Part shown: piece by piece, positions 26,447 through 41,171 of the stretch
Numbering within the stretch: the first letter of the stretch is position 1
How the letters are laid out: the number at the start of each line of letters is the position of its first letter
Assembly (NCBI GenBank): GCA_903905455.1
Contig: CAIVGN010000024.1
Location: 1 to 64,000 of the forward strand
Direction of reading: 5' to 3'
Origin: an uncultured Archangium sp.
GTDB taxonomy: Bacteria > Myxococcota > Myxococcia > Myxococcales > Myxococcaceae
Length of the DNA stretch: 64,000 nt
Translations under genes and position numbers: made by a program
Notes under the pieces: model-generated
Databases searched by the model: none
What the model saw: only the letters and a program-made list of their open reading frames with translations
Told to the model about the DNA's origin: nothing

Positions 26447-26468
26447 GGCGCGCCCTGCCCGGAGGTGC

Positions 26469-27530
26469 ATGGCACAGTGCGCCGCCATGGCTGACCGCAT
26501 CGCCGAATTCTTCGCTGAAAAGACCGCTCGCCGCGCGCTGACGCTGGGCCTGTTCCTGGGCCTCATCGTCGGCTTCCGGCACCTCGCCGTGCTGCTGGTG
26601 TTCTTCGTGTCCTTCGAGCGGGGGCTCTTCTTCACCGCGGGCTCCCTGTCGCGGCGCTTCAAGTGGAAACGGCTGACGGGCCTGTTGCTGGTGCTCGGCG
26701 TCGGTGCGCTGTTGCTGGGCCTCGTGGGCTACGTGTCGGCCGGGCGCCTCGCCTCGCTGGTGGTGGAGACCCGCGAGACGTTGCCCCAGCGCATGGCCGC
26801 GCTCCGCGAGCACCCCTGGTACGTGCAGCTGCAGCAGCACCTGCCGGACTCCGAAGACCTCGCGCAGTCCGCGGAGCACTACGCCGCCGACGTCGCCAAG
26901 TCGGCCGCGGCCATCGGGCGGGGGCTGCTCTCCGCGCTCATCGGCCTCATCCTCGCCATCGTGTACTTCCTCGACGAGGAGCGCATCCGGGCCTTCCGTG
27001 ACTCGCTGTCGGGCAAGACGTTGTTCGGCACCCTGGTGCGCTGGTTCGAGCACCTCGCGGAGTCGGTGAGCCTCACGGTGCAGTTGCAGTTGGTGGTGGC
27101 CGGCTGCAACGCGGTGCTCACCCTGCCGGTGCTGTGGTTCATCGGCGTGCCCCACGTTCCCGCGCTGATGGTGCTGATCTTCGTCTCGGGCCTCATCCCC
27201 GTGGTGGGGAACCTCATCTCGGGCGCGGTGCTGGTGGTGCTCGCGTACCAGGTCAAGGGCTGGGGCGGCGTGGGCCTCTTCGTGGCGCTCACCTTCGTGC
27301 TCCACAAGATCGAGTCGTACTACTTGAACCCCAGGCTCACGGCCCGCCACGTGGCCCTGCCCGGCTTCGTGCTCATCCTCTCGCTGCTGGCCTGGGAGCA
27401 CCTGCTGGGCTTCGCCGGCCTCTTCGTGTCGTTCCCCTTCCTCTACCTGCTGGGGAAGATCCGCTCCGAGTTCGCCGCCGAGGACGCGCCGCCCCCCGTC
27501 GAGTTGCCCGCTCCTGCGCAGGTCGGCTGA
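26469..27530 (+). CDS. AI-2E family transporter (PerM/TqsA-like)
   Basis: A 353-residue membrane protein with seven or eight hydrophobic segments. The C-terminal half carries the family core: VPHVPALMVLIFVSGLIPVV-GNLISGAVLVV, then KIESYYLNPRLTARHVALPG and HLLGFAGLFVSFPFLY. Members include TqsA and PerM; substrates range from AI-2 to Na+/H+, so the exact role is open. A GGAGG at 26461-26465 lies just before the ATG at 26469; a second ATG at 26487 would remove six residues and is also plausible. Confidence 0.9.
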   Translation: MAQCAAMADRIAEFFAEKTARRALTLGLFLGLIVGFRHLAVLLVFFVSFERGLFFTAGSLSRRFKWKRLTGLLLVLGVGALLLGLVGYVSAGRLASLVVETRETLPQRMAALREHPWYVQLQQHLPDSEDLAQSAEHYAADVAKSAAAIGRGLLSALIGLILAIVYFLDEERIRAFRDSLSGKTLFGTLVRWFEHLAESVSLTVQLQLVVAGCNAVLTLPVLWFIGVPHVPALMVLIFVSGLIPVVGNLISGAVLVVLAYQVKGWGGVGLFVALTFVLHKIESYYLNPRLTARHVALPGFVLILSLLAWEHLLGFAGLFVSFPFLYLLGKIRSEFAAEDAPPPVELPAPAQVG

Positions 27531-27562
27531 GCGACCAGGCGAGCTCCACCGCGCCTGGTCGC
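27531..27562. terminator. Strong hairpin between convergent genes
   Basis: GCGACCAGGCG and CGCCTGGTCGC form a perfect 11-bp stem with a 10-base loop. It starts on the base after the AI-2E gene stop, and the opposing gene ends at 27602. No T-run follows on either strand, so it would be a bidirectional, U-tract-less terminator, common in very GC-rich genomes. Confidence 0.65.
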
Positions 27563-27601
27563 CGCGCACAGGGCGCCTCCTCGGCCCGAAGAACCGTCAC
27601 C

Positions 27602-29359
27602 TCAAGGCTGTTCCCGGAAATAGTCGCCCTGCGCGTTGTTCGAGTACGTGTTGCCCGACACGCTGCCCGTCTGCCCCGAGTTGAACCAGATGCCGTACGT
27701 CGCGCTGTAGCGAACGGTGCTGTTGGTCACCGAGACCGTGACCCCGTGGCTGTCGGAGTGGGAGAAGATCATCCCCTTCCACCCCAGGCGCGTGGCGCCG
27801 CCGCCGTACTCCACGATGCAGTGGTCGAGCGCGTTGGCGGGGTTGTTGTCGCCGTCGAAGGTGATGCCGTCCCAGAAGCCCGCCGTCTTGGTGACGCCGG
27901 TGAAGGTGATGGGCAGCGCCGCCGTGCCCACCGCGTGCAGCCCCGCCACGTCGTCCGTCCCCGCCACCGAGATGGCCGACTGCTCCGTCAGCTCGATGGT
28001 CGTCCCCGGGGCGATGGTGAGCACCTTCTGCGGGCGGAGCTTTCCGTCGAGCCGGTAGGGCACGTCGAGCGCGTTCCAGGTGACCGAGTCGTTGACCCAG
28101 TTCGCGCCTACCTGCACGCGGTCGAGGTCGTTGCCCGCGTAGGTCGAGGTGGGGAGCAGCTGGTGCACCGTCTCCGAGCCGACGTACGCCGGCCCCGAGC
28201 CGTTGCGGGTCAGCACGTTGCCGTTGAAGTCGGTGAGGATCGCGCTCGCCGAGAGGTACAGCCCGAAGCCCTCGCTGTCGGTGAGCCGGGTGTTCGCCAT
28301 GCGCAGCTGCGCGCCGCGGCTGTCGGCGATGACCTTCACGGCCGAGCCGGTCCAGTCCGAGGTGATGTCCCCGGCCCACTCGATGGTGACGTGGTCGAGC
28401 ACGTTGCGCGCGTCGTTGGAGCCGAACACCAGGCCCTTCCACGCGCCGCGCGTCTTCGTCACGCCCGTCATCACGATGGGCTTCTCGGCGGTGCCCGCGG
28501 CGTTGAGCGTGGACCCTTCCGGCACCTCGAAGCCCGAGCCGTCGGCCATGTGCAGCGTCACGCCGGGCTGCAGGGTGAGGTCGGCGGTGGAGAGCGCGAT
28601 GCGCTTGGAGACGTAATACGGAACGTCGATCGCCTTCCACGTCGCGCTGTCGGTGAGGCTCATGCCGTACACCACGAGCTCGTCCCGGGTATTGCCGGCG
28701 AAGCCGGAGGCCGCGTCGAGGACGCCCACGACCGGCGCGTCGAGGGCCGCGGGGCCCAGCGTGTTGAGGGTGAAGGTGTTGGCCTCGAACTGGGGAAAGA
28801 CCGACGAGCCGCTCGCGCTCAGGCCCCAGCCCTGGCTGTGGCGCACGATGGTGTGGGTGAGGCCCACGCGCACGCCGCGGCTGTCGGCGCTGAGCTTGAT
28901 GCCTGCCGCGTCGCGATCGGCCGTGGTGTTGCCCCCGTACTCGACGATGACCCAGTCGAGGCGGCTGGGCGTGCTGGTGCCCTCGAAGCCCAGGCCCTTC
29001 CAGAACCCGCGCTCCGGCAGCAGCGCGGTGAACACGATGGGGTGCTCGGCGGTGCCCTGGGCCAGGAGCACCTGGTCAGCGGAGATGCTGAAGTCCACGT
29101 CGCGCGAGAAGACGATCTTCACCCCGGGCTGCATGGTGAGGGTGACCCCGGCGCTGATGACGGGCGTCTTCTGCGCGAGGTAGCACCCCCCGGCGAGCGT
29201 GGTGCTCACCGGGAATCGCTCGGGGAGCAGCGTGACGCAGACCTCTGGCTGGGTGCCCGCATCGACCCCCGCGTCGACGCCGGCATCGGTGGTGGGTTCC
29301 CCCGGGTTGCAGCCCATCACGGCGATGGCGGCGACGAGTCCGACGATGATCCGTCTCAT
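27602..29359 (-). CDS. Right-handed beta-helix lipoprotein
   Basis: A 585-residue lipoprotein with lipobox VMGC (Cys 17) and a short VDAG-repeat stalk. The mature part contains three similar units of about 170 residues, each reading: TLQPGV or TIAPGT, then AxGTAExPIVFTxV, FWKGLxF, and LDHxxVEYGG, followed by SxSxGVxxxxTxS strands. These are the hallmarks of parallel beta-helix domains found in polysaccharide lyases and adhesins. Catalytic residues of a lyase are not evident. It is likely a surface-exposed binding or structural protein. Confidence 0.85.
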   Translation of the reverse strand: MRRIIVGLVAAIAVMGCNPGEPTTDAGVDAGVDAGTQPEVCVTLLPERFPVSTTLAGGCYLAQKTPVISAGVTLTMQPGVKIVFSRDVDFSISADQVLLAQGTAEHPIVFTALLPERGFWKGLGFEGTSTPSRLDWVIVEYGGNTTADRDAAGIKLSADSRGVRVGLTHTIVRHSQGWGLSASGSSVFPQFEANTFTLNTLGPAALDAPVVGVLDAASGFAGNTRDELVVYGMSLTDSATWKAIDVPYYVSKRIALSTADLTLQPGVTLHMADGSGFEVPEGSTLNAAGTAEKPIVMTGVTKTRGAWKGLVFGSNDARNVLDHVTIEWAGDITSDWTGSAVKVIADSRGAQLRMANTRLTDSEGFGLYLSASAILTDFNGNVLTRNGSGPAYVGSETVHQLLPTSTYAGNDLDRVQVGANWVNDSVTWNALDVPYRLDGKLRPQKVLTIAPGTTIELTEQSAISVAGTDDVAGLHAVGTAALPITFTGVTKTAGFWDGITFDGDNNPANALDHCIVEYGGGATRLGWKGMIFSHSDSHGVTVSVTNSTVRYSATYGIWFNSGQTGSVSGNTYSNNAQGDYFREQP

Positions 29360-29593
29360 GGCGTGCTCCTGTGGTTCGACGAGGCTGCAGGCGGGCGGTG
29401 CAAGCGCGTCGCCATGAACGTGACGTCGAATCGTGCGCGGCGGGTGATGGCCTGGCGGAACCTGCGCGCGGTCTGGCCCGGCGCGTACGGGGCGCGCAAA
29501 AGCCCCTGCGGCGAAGGAGCGCAAAGGCGAGACCGCAGGCGCAGACCCAGCGTCCAACGAAACCGCTGCGCTCGACGCCGACCGTCGCCCCCG
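29360..29593. other. Intergenic region, 234 bases
   Basis: It lies between the start of the beta-helix lipoprotein and the end of the epimerase-like gene, both on the minus strand. I see no convincing gene, RNA, hairpin or repeat. It presumably holds the lipoprotein promoter. Confidence 0.5.
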
Positions 29594-30583
29594 CTACCGA
29601 CGCCGGCCGAGCCGCTCACCGATGCCCTGGATGAGCGCCTCTTCGATCCGACCCGCTACCCCTCGCAACCCCTGGAGCGGGGGCTCGGTTTCCAGCGCAC
29701 GGCGGGCTGCGGCCTCGAAGGTGTGTGTCGGCCGGTGTTGGATGAGGCCCCAGTACCTGTCATCGACGGGGAGCAGGTCGCAGCTGAACCCCAGCACCAG
29801 TTCCCGGGCGAGCGAGAAGTCAGCGCGGGTCACCAGCTTGAGCCACCACGACGAGAGCGAGGGGCTCAACAGCGGCACGCGGAGCGCCGGGACGTAGCGC
29901 CCGCGCAGCGCCGCGATCTTCAGCAGCATCTGGCGACCGTTGAGCACCTCCGGGCCTGGAAGGTCGAACCACGCGCCCTCGGGCAGCTCGAGGCCCAGGC
30001 CTCCGACCAGGGCGAGGATGACGTCCTCGAGGGCGATCGGCGAGGTCCGAGATTCGGTCCACTTCGGGAGCACCAGCGCCGGAAGCCGCAGCGCGAGATC
30101 GCGAACGATCTGCCAGGACGCACTCCCGACGCCGATGATCAACGAGGCGCGCAACTCGAGCGTCGGCACCCTGCCGGCCCGAAGCACCCGCCCCACCTCC
30201 AGCCGGCTCGCCAGGTGCTCCGAGGGTTCACCGGCGGGCGCGACGCCACCGAGGTAGATGATCCGCCGCACGTTGGCGCGGTCGGCCGCGGCGGCGAAGA
30301 TCTCGGCGGCCTGTCGGTCGGCCTCGCGGAAGCCGTGACGCCCCCCGCCCATGCCGTGCACCAGATAGTACGCGGCATCGATGCCCTCGAGCGCAGCCTC
30401 GACCTCTTGCGGCACGTCGAGGTTCGCCTTCACCCACGCCACCCCCGGCTGAGGCGAAGCCCGGGAGAGATCGCGCGTGGTCGCCCGGATCGAGTGACCT
30501 GCCGCGACGAGCGGGGCCACCAGGGACCGTCCGATGAAGCCGGTCGCGCCGGTGATGAGGATCCGCTGTGGCACGAGGGACAT
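29594..30583 (-). CDS. NAD(P)-binding epimerase-like protein (atypical SDR/NmrA type)
   Basis: A 329-residue protein. The N-terminal Rossmann motif is ILITGATGFIGRSLVAPLVA (TGxxGxxG). It continues AGHSIRATTRDLSR, VKANLDVPQEVEAALEGIDA-AYYLVHGMG, and RRIIYLGGVAP, which follow the extended atypical SDR group related to YbjT/DUF2867 proteins. The Tyr-x-x-x-Lys catalytic pair of classical SDRs is not present, as usual for this group. It may act on a sugar nucleotide, a quinone or a carotenoid-type substrate, or be a redox sensor. The first ATG giving the Rossmann start is 30583. Confidence 0.82.
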   Translation of the reverse strand: MSLVPQRILITGATGFIGRSLVAPLVAAGHSIRATTRDLSRASPQPGVAWVKANLDVPQEVEAALEGIDAAYYLVHGMGGGRHGFREADRQAAEIFAAAADRANVRRIIYLGGVAPAGEPSEHLASRLEVGRVLRAGRVPTLELRASLIIGVGSASWQIVRDLALRLPALVLPKWTESRTSPIALEDVILALVGGLGLELPEGAWFDLPGPEVLNGRQMLLKIAALRGRYVPALRVPLLSPSLSSWWLKLVTRADFSLARELVLGFSCDLLPVDDRYWGLIQHRPTHTFEAAARRALETEPPLQGLRGVAGRIEEALIQGIGERLGRRR

Positions 30584-30819
30584 CGGGGCGACCTCCAGGA
30601 TTTTGCGTACACCGCTCTCGGACTGAATGCGCTGACGACAGAGGGCGCGCCAGCCCCTTGTCCCCACGCGGGCAGACGGACGGGATGGTAGGGCTTCCCC
30701 TTTGTTTTCCACGAGGAATCGAACCAGTACGTTTCCTGGCGGTGCGCAGGGGTGCCACGCGAGCGGCCCCAGGGTCGAACCCCACCAGCGAGGGTCGACG
30801 TCAGGCACGCGCTCTTCGT

Positions 30820-30838
30820 GCAGGTGGTCGACACCTGC
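30820..30838. promoter_or_regulatory. Dyad upstream of ppdK
   Basis: GCAGGTG-GTCGA-CACCTGC, a perfect 7-base inverted repeat, about 190 bases before the ppdK start. It could be an operator for an upstream-acting regulator; there is no independent support. Confidence 0.3.
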
Positions 30839-30907
30839 GTCGGCGCTGACTTCACCCGGGTGATGCTCAGCGAAGTCCCGTAGCTGCCTCCATTCCAGTG
30901 CCCCACG

Positions 30908-30955
30908 GGCGCAGAAGCACGGTCGCGAATTTCACCGTTCCGCAGTTTCTGCGCC
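30908..30955 (+). promoter_or_regulatory. Nested stem-loop in the presumed ppdK leader
   Basis: The outer arms GGCGCAGAA and TTCTGCGCC (30908-30916, 30947-30955) enclose the inner arms ACGGT and ACCGT (30919-30923, 30934-30938). The loop contains an AT-rich core GCGAATTTC. The structure ends 71 bases before the ATG. It could be a folded RNA leader or a nested operator. Confidence 0.4.
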
Positions 30956-31026
30956 GGAGCTTCGACGCAGCCTGACGAACCACGGGGAAAACAAGGGCTC
31001 ACGGATCTTGCACGGCTGATCCGCCC

Positions 31027-33780
<2,754 letters not shown>

Positions 33781-33800
33781 GCTGCTAGGCGACCTGCGCG

Positions 33801-34340
33801 ATGGCCCAAAACGTCTACACCCAGGTCGCCAGTTCGATGGTGATGCTCACGGAGATCGTCACCGGCCGGCTCTCGGTGACCCCCATCGGCCTGTCGAAGC
33901 GGGTGCTGACCATCACCCCGCCCGCGGGCCCCAGCTCCAACGCCGGCGCGCTCGCCCGGCAGCCGCTGATGCTCTCCAACGGCGCCGAGCAGACGGTGTG
34001 CGGCTGGGTCGACTTCGCGGCCGCCGTCGCCGAGGTGCGCGACTTCGCCGCTTCGAAGGCCGGCTACGAGGCCCGCTACCGCAAGACCTTCGACGTCAAC
34101 GAGGCCGAGTACCGGGTCTGGCTGCAGAAGCTCTTCGCGGTCTTCACCGAGCTGGGCGTGCGCGCCACCGTCACCGGGGAAGCCGAGTCCTACGCCCCGA
34201 CCGACCCGGCCACCACCCAGCCTCCGGGCGCCCCGCGAAGGGCCGCCGCCGCCCCCTCGAGTTCGCTGGTCCCCGTGCTGGTGGGCATGGTGCTGGTGAT
34301 GGTCGGCCTCGCCGTGGCCATCGTGGTGCTGATGCGCTGA
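33801..34340 (+). CDS. Tail-anchored protein of unknown function
   Basis: A 179-residue protein with a soluble N-terminus of about 130 residues (helix MAQNVYTQVASSMVMLTEIV; then a mixed segment with FAAAVAEVRDFAASKAGYEA), a Pro/Ala-rich spacer, and a single membrane helix at the extreme C-terminus (LVPVLVGMVLVMVGLAVAIV). This is the layout of a tail-anchored inner-membrane protein with a cytoplasmic head. No family is recognised. It follows ppdK by 20 bases and converges on a Ser/Thr kinase gene. Confidence 0.62.
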   Translation: MAQNVYTQVASSMVMLTEIVTGRLSVTPIGLSKRVLTITPPAGPSSNAGALARQPLMLSNGAEQTVCGWVDFAAAVAEVRDFAASKAGYEARYRKTFDVNEAEYRVWLQKLFAVFTELGVRATVTGEAESYAPTDPATTQPPGAPRRAAAAPSSSLVPVLVGMVLVMVGLAVAIVVLMR

Positions 34341-34343
34341 AGG

Positions 34344-35957
34344 CTAGCGGCCCCCGGGCAGGGTCTCGGCCTCGGAGCTCGACACCCGCGCCGGCGACAC
34401 GCGCTTCAAGTCCGGCGTGCTGGGGGCGGTGGTGAGCAGCGTCGTGGCCACGGCCCCGGCCAGCGCCCGCGCTCCGTCACCCGCGGCCCCCGGGTCGATG
34501 CCACGCAGCGCCTGCAGCATCACCCGCGCCGTGGGCGTGCGCCGCGACACGTCGCGCTCCAGCAGTTGCATCACCAGCGCCTCGAGCGCGGGGGGCACCT
34601 CGGGCCGCTTCTGGCGCAGCGAGGGCACCGGCTTCTCGAAGGTGTTCTGCAGCATGGTGGTGGGGTCGAGGGCGCCGAAGAGCTGCTCGCCGCTCAGGCA
34701 TTCCCACAGGGTGACGCCCAGCGCGAAGAGGTCCACCCGGCCGTCGATGGCTTCCCCCCGGGCCTGCTCCGGCGCGAGGTAGCCGGGCTTGCCCTTGATG
34801 AGCCCGGCCTCGGTCAGTTGCAGGTGGCTGGCCGAGCGCGCGATGCCGAAGTCGGTGAGCTTCACCTCGCCGAAGCGCGAGAGCAGCACGTTGGGCGGGT
34901 TCAGGTCGCGGTGCACCAGGTGCAGGGGCTGGCCGTCGACGCCGTGGCGCTCGTGCACGTACTGCAGTGCTTCGCCCAGCGAGGTGGCGAGGTGGAGCAC
35001 CGCGGGCACCGGCAACCCGAGGCCCCGGTGCGCGCGCAGCACGCGGCCCAGGGGAGGCCCGTCGAGGTACTCCATGGCGAGGAAGTAGCTGTCGCCGAAG
35101 AGGCCGAAGTCGAAGACCTGCACCACGCCGGGGTGCGAGAACTGGCTGCACAGCGCCGCCTCGCCGCGGAACATGGCGATGAAGTGCTCGTCCTGCGCGA
35201 ACTGCGGCAGCACCCGCTTGAGCGCCACCACCTTCTGGAAGCCGCCCTCGGGGTTGTAGGTCGCGCGGAAGACCTCGGCCATGCCGCCCATGCCCAGGCG
35301 CTCGTGGAGCAGGTACTTGCCGAACACGTCCTTCGCGCGCACCGCCGCGAGCGCCTGCTCGGCGCGCCCGTTGAGCAGCTTCACGAAGAGCACCGTGAGG
35401 ATCGACGACGAGAAGAGCAGCACCACCCGCGTGGCGAAGAGCGGCGGCCGCAGGGTCACCAGGGCATCGGCGGGTAACGCCGGCACGGCGACGAACACGT
35501 AGAGCAGCACGTACTCCAGCGAGGCCAGCGCCCCGGCCCCCAGGCTCAACGCCGTGCTGCTGCGCAGCCCCGAGAGGGCGATGAGCGTGCCCCACAGCAC
35601 CAGCGGAGGTGCGGTCAGGGCGTACTCCACCCCACCTTGCCGGGCATCGAGGACGAAGATGAGCGCCGGCGCCGAGACCTCGAGCGCCACGTTCACCCAG
35701 GCCACCGCGGGGTGAAACCAGCCTCGCGCGATGAGCCGGGTGAGCCCGAAGTAGTAACCGCTCAGCACGAAGAGCAAACCACCGAGCGCGAGGCCCAGTT
35801 GGAGCCCGATCCACGGCAAGAGCAGCAGCGCGAGCAGGCCGCTGACGCCTGCCACCCCGGCCATGAAGCGCGCGACCGACGCTTCGCGCTGGGGAGCGTC
35901 GTTTGCGAGGTGGTCCCGCAGGAGCTGCGCGGCGACAGTGGTCGGGGTGGGGGACAA
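34344..35957 (-). CDS. Ser/Thr protein kinase with N-terminal membrane sensor
   Basis: A 537-residue protein; the TTG at 35957 is the outermost start and uncertain. Residues about 28-190 contain six hydrophobic segments (FMAGVAGVSGLLALLLLPWI and similar). A Hanks kinase follows: GMGGMAEVF loop, VVALKRVLPQ (Lys), HRDLNPPNVL catalytic loop, LTDFGIARS, and GKPGYLAPEQ. All essential residues are present. The Ala/Thr-rich C-terminus lacks PASTA or PEGA repeats. An N-terminal membrane domain before the kinase is the reverse of the PknB plan and is common in Myxococcota, where it may sense membrane state or a hydrophobic ligand. Confidence 0.9.
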   Translation of the reverse strand: MSPTPTTVAAQLLRDHLANDAPQREASVARFMAGVAGVSGLLALLLLPWIGLQLGLALGGLLFVLSGYYFGLTRLIARGWFHPAVAWVNVALEVSAPALIFVLDARQGGVEYALTAPPLVLWGTLIALSGLRSSTALSLGAGALASLEYVLLYVFVAVPALPADALVTLRPPLFATRVVLLFSSSILTVLFVKLLNGRAEQALAAVRAKDVFGKYLLHERLGMGGMAEVFRATYNPEGGFQKVVALKRVLPQFAQDEHFIAMFRGEAALCSQFSHPGVVQVFDFGLFGDSYFLAMEYLDGPPLGRVLRAHRGLGLPVPAVLHLATSLGEALQYVHERHGVDGQPLHLVHRDLNPPNVLLSRFGEVKLTDFGIARSASHLQLTEAGLIKGKPGYLAPEQARGEAIDGRVDLFALGVTLWECLSGEQLFGALDPTTMLQNTFEKPVPSLRQKRPEVPPALEALVMQLLERDVSRRTPTARVMLQALRGIDPGAAGDGARALAGAVATTLLTTAPSTPDLKRVSPARVSSSEAETLPGGR

Positions 35958-36034
35958 GGGGCCACTTACAGCGTGAGGGGGCCCCCTGCGTCAACGCTCG
36001 CAGCACGGGAAGTTGAACTGCATACTCCCGGGCC

Positions 36035-39753
<3,719 letters not shown>

Positions 39754-39757
<4 letters not shown>

Positions 39758-40479
39758 GCTCCGGCGGCGCCACGCTGATCGACGTCACCTTCGTCGACGA
39801 CGAGACGGGCCAGCCGTTCTTGAAGCTCAAGCTGCCCGCGCGGCTGTTGCCCTCGGCCTTCGCCGCGCACACCCTGATGGCGCTGGGCACGGACGACTGG
39901 GCGGTGCTGCGCGCCACGCCGGGCACCGCCGACGAGTTCATCGCCGCGGGGCGCCTCGAGTTGGTGATGCGCAAGGTGCAGCCCGTCGACCCCAGCACCC
40001 TGCTCTTCTCGCTCCCCACCGTGGCCGACGAGATCCCCCAGGTCGAGGAGCCCGCGCCGGCCGACGCCCCGGTCTTCCGCCTCACGGAGGACGACTGGCT
40101 GCAGCTCGAGCTGATTCCCACGGCGCAGCGGCCGCAGGTGCAGGCCGACCTCGACGCGGTGCAGGCGGTGGTCACCCATGAGCGCGCGGGGGTGGGCTTC
40201 AAGCAACTCCACGTGCGCAAGGCGCTGCCCGCGCCGTTCGCCCGAGCCCCGCTGCCGCTCGCTGACCTGCGCGCGCGCTTCGGGCCCGAGCGGCCGGTGG
40301 CCTGGGTCGACCACGCGGGCGTGCTGACCGGCTGCTTCGCCTTCACCCTGCCCTCGGGCGCGGTGCTCTACGGCCAGGCGCGCGACGGCCTGGTGGTGGC
40401 CCTGGGCCTCTCGGCGCTCGAGCCGGAGGTGGCGGCGAGCCTGGGGCTGGCGCTCATCGACTGGTGCGCGGCCCGCTAG
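39754..40479 (+). CDS. Partner gene of the PilZ-Hsp70 fusion, unknown function
   Basis: A 241-residue soluble protein with no signal peptide or membrane segment. Segments include ATLIDVTFVDDETGQPFLKL, FRLTEDDWLQLELIP, VGFKQLHVRKALPAPF, and a C-terminal strand-rich part (WVDHAGVLTGCFAFTLPSGA). I recognise no family. The ATG lies inside the stop of the Hsp70 fusion (ATGA), so translation is almost certainly coupled and the product is likely to act with it, perhaps as a nucleotide exchange factor, client or adaptor; this is inference. Its TAG shares two bases with the stop of the convergent vapC-like gene (CTAG). Confidence 0.7.
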
Positions 40480-40850
40480 CTCCAGCGCGCGCACGAGACG
40501 TTCGCGCGCAGCGTCTCGTCGACGGTGAGCAGCGACGCCCCGGACGCGAGGGCGTGGGCGGCGATGAGTCGATCGTACGGGTCGCGGGTGAAGCTGAGGT
40601 CGAGCGACCGGTCCACGGCCTCGGCGAGCTGCGCGGTGTGCACCAGCACCTCGTGGTCCTCGGCCAGACGCTCGGCGATCCACCGACCGGTCTCGCGCAG
40701 CCGACCGATCTCGAAGAGGGCCTGGAGCTCGAGCACCACGAACGGCGAGATGCGCAGCTCCGATGACGCGAGCACCTTGCGAATCGGCTTGAGCCGCTTC
40801 TGGTCGCCCGCGCGGAGCCACACGGCGACGTGCGTATCGAGATGAATCAC
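40476..40850 (-). CDS. vapC: VapC-type PIN domain toxin
   Basis: A 124-residue PIN ribonuclease. The acidic active-site residues are visible: Asp5 in MIHLDTHVAVWL, a Glu in VVLELQALF, Asp residues in FTRDPYDRLIAAHAL, and the terminal LLTVDE. This is the standard VapC pattern, and members cleave specific RNAs such as tRNA or rRNA loops. The GTG start overlaps the stop of the antitoxin gene (GTGA), giving antitoxin-first coupling, as is usual for such pairs. Confidence 0.93.
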   Translation of the reverse strand: MIHLDTHVAVWLRAGDQKRLKPIRKVLASSELRISPFVVLELQALFEIGRLRETGRWIAERLAEDHEVLVHTAQLAEAVDRSLDLSFTRDPYDRLIAAHALASGASLLTVDETLRANVSCARWS

Positions 40851-41089
40851 AGCGTGGGCTTCCAGTGCGAGACCCAGTCGAAGTGCACGAGCTCGTCCGG
40901 GTCGCCGACCACCAGGTCGGGGTTCGGGCGCGGCCTTCGTTTCGCGGGCCGCGCGCGCTTCTCGGAGACCAGGGGCTTGATCACCACGGTGCCCTCCGCG
41001 CGGGTGACCTCCACCGACTCCCCCGTCTCGAGCACCCGGTCGAGGATCTGGTACAGCTCGGATCGCAGGCGGGTCGCGGTGATCTTCAT
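40847..41089 (-). CDS. Phd/YefM-like antitoxin
   Basis: An 80-residue protein. The N-terminus MKITATRLRSELYQILDRVL followed by EVTRAEGTVVIKPL is the Phd/YefM DNA-binding fold. The basic middle (KRARPAKRRPRPNP) and acidic C-terminus would wrap the toxin. The ATG at 41089 is favoured over an upstream in-frame start at 41131, which would run the protein through the operator palindrome. It neutralises the PIN toxin and probably represses its own promoter. Confidence 0.88.
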   Translation of the reverse strand: MKITATRLRSELYQILDRVLETGESVEVTRAEGTVVIKPLVSEKRARPAKRRPRPNPDLVVGDPDELVHFDWVSHWKPTL

Positions 41090-41095
41090 GAGACC

Positions 41096-41125
41096 GAAGC
41101 GTACGTCCGCACGTACGTACGCTTC
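41096..41125. promoter_or_regulatory. Operator palindrome of the toxin-antitoxin pair
   Basis: GAAGCGTACGT and ACGTACGCTTC form a perfect 11-base inverted repeat with an 8-base spacer (41107-41114). It begins 6 bases upstream of the antitoxin ATG and lies between the divergent antitoxin and queE genes. It is the expected site of antitoxin autorepression and may also affect queE. Confidence 0.75.
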
Positions 41126-41171
41126 AAGCACGGCCCCGCCGAGCCTGCGACCCTGCTACACGGGCCAGGCG

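Larger units (their letters stand above)
30584..31026. other. Noncoding region upstream of ppdK, 443 bases
   Basis: No credible gene was found. It contains a dyad at 30820-30838, a 12-base palindrome TCACCCGGGTGA at 30852-30863, and a nested inverted repeat at 30908-30955. Two T-loop-like words (GGTTCGATTCC and GGGTTCGACCC on the minus strand, 30730-30790) do not fold as tRNA. Confidence 0.5.

Noticed and set aside
26469-26484. Sigma-54-like TGGCAC word before the AI-2E transporter
   Set aside because: The -12 GC is not at the required ten-base spacing from the GG.
30725-30795. tRNA-like T-loop words (GGTTCGATTCC, GGGTTCGACCC) on the minus strand
   Set aside because: Neither has a complementary 5-bp T stem, anticodon arm or acceptor stem.
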